Assembly (NCBI GenBank): GCA_023362775.1
Contig: JALMGJ010000004.1
Span: 85,474,298 to 85,538,297, forward strand
Direction of reading: 5' to 3'
DNA length: 64,000 nt
Source: Charina bottae
Taxonomy: Eukaryota > Chordata > Lepidosauria > Squamata > Charinaidae
The translations under genes were made by a program, and so were the position numbers. A model generated the notes under the pieces. That model searched no databases. It worked only from the letters and a program-made list of their open reading frames with translations, and was not told the DNA's origin. Shown one piece after another: positions 63,535-64,000 of this stretch. Each line of letters opens with the position of its first letter. Within the stretch, counting starts at the first letter, position 1.

Positions 63535-64000
63535 CTACAGACCAGTCAGCTTGGCATCAATACCTGGGAAAATCCTAGAAAAGATGAGAAAACAATGGGT
63601 TTGCAAGCACTTAGAAAGAAACATGGTGATTACTAGAAGCCAGCATGGGTATGTTAAAAATAGATCATGCCAGATAAATCTTACTGCTTTTTTAGCCAAG
63701 TGATTAGATTAGTAGACCAAGGGAATGCTGTGGATGTAATATACCTAAGCCTACCCTAAGTAAGGCATTTGAAAAAGTTGACTATACCCTCTCTTTTTAT
63801 AAAACACTGTAGGATGGATAATCCTACAACCAGATGGATTCATAGTTGGTTGAACAACAATACCCAGTGTATGGTCTTTAATGGATCTATAGTGTGTCTA
63901 CATGGAAGGAGGTATGCATGGGGGTCCCTCAAAATACTGTCCTGGACACAGTGTTCTTCAATATTTTTATAAATGACTTGAGCTAGAAAGATGTTCAGAA
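63535..64000 (+). mobile_element. CR1-clade LINE RT fragment, runs off window
   Basis: A frame from 63529 reads GNYRPVSLASIPGKILEKM, then ITRSQHGYVKNRSCQINLTA and FLAK before a stop. Next come VDQGNAVDVIYL and RMDNPTTRWIHSWLNN with frameshifts. These are the NYRPVSL, SQHGF and WIxxWL blocks of CR1 RT. Confidence 0.8.

Noticed and set aside
58900..64000. POU1F1 first and second coding exons
   Set aside because: I looked for the HYGNQPSTYG-type and MSCQ-type exons on the - strand and could not identify either. They may lie outside the window.

Overview
The window is vertebrate genomic DNA, AT-rich and dense in transposable elements. It is almost certainly from a squamate reptile. The support is BovB-type RTE LINEs together with tRNA-headed SINEs whose tails resemble the BovB 3' end (Sauria-SINE type), L2- and CR1-clade LINEs, Penelope-like elements with hammerhead motifs, and many non-autonomous hAT elements. 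The species cannot be named from sequence alone. There are no bacterial genes, operons or CRISPR arrays.

Two host genes are present, converging tail to tail. CHMP2B (ESCRT-III subunit) lies on the + strand from 30246 to 46827. All six coding exons are present with GT/AG splice sites and consistent phases, giving 645 nt of CDS and 214 residues. Its promoter is a CpG-rich island at about 29720-30300, and intron 1 is 12.5 kb. POU1F1 (PIT-1, a POU-homeodomain pituitary transcription factor) lies on the - strand. Its last four coding exons are here: 58654-58899, 58319-58483, 56518-56578 and 50082-50295. The first coding exons must lie beyond 64000 or were not recognised. The two stop codons are 3.25 kb apart, and this neighbour pair is also adjacent in mammals.

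Layout. 1-29700 is intergenic: a LINE split by a SINE; a 280-bp polypyrimidine tract; hAT elements with 8-bp target duplications; a nearly intact Tc1 transposon (14298-15876); a full-length BovB (16393-19613) inserted into an L2 LINE (16295-21046); two further BovB pieces; a hAT element carrying an L1 3' end; and a Helitron-like element. 29700-46830 is CHMP2B. Intron 1 contains a Penelope-like inverted-repeat element with three hammerhead cores (34671-35441) and an unclassified element with perfect 37-bp terminal inverted repeats and a TTA duplication (35913-36373). 46830-50080 is the inter-gene gap. 50082-58899 is POU1F1, whose largest intron holds a 3.2-kb L2 copy and a Tc1 remnant. 58900-64000 is upstream/intronic to POU1F1, mostly a decayed RTE LINE followed by a CR1 LINE running off the window end.

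No undescribed multi-gene system was found. The most distinctive signals are the hammerhead-bearing Penelope elements, the perfect-TIR element, the near-intact Tc1 and BovB copies, and CCAAT/GC-box minisatellites inside three hAT elements.
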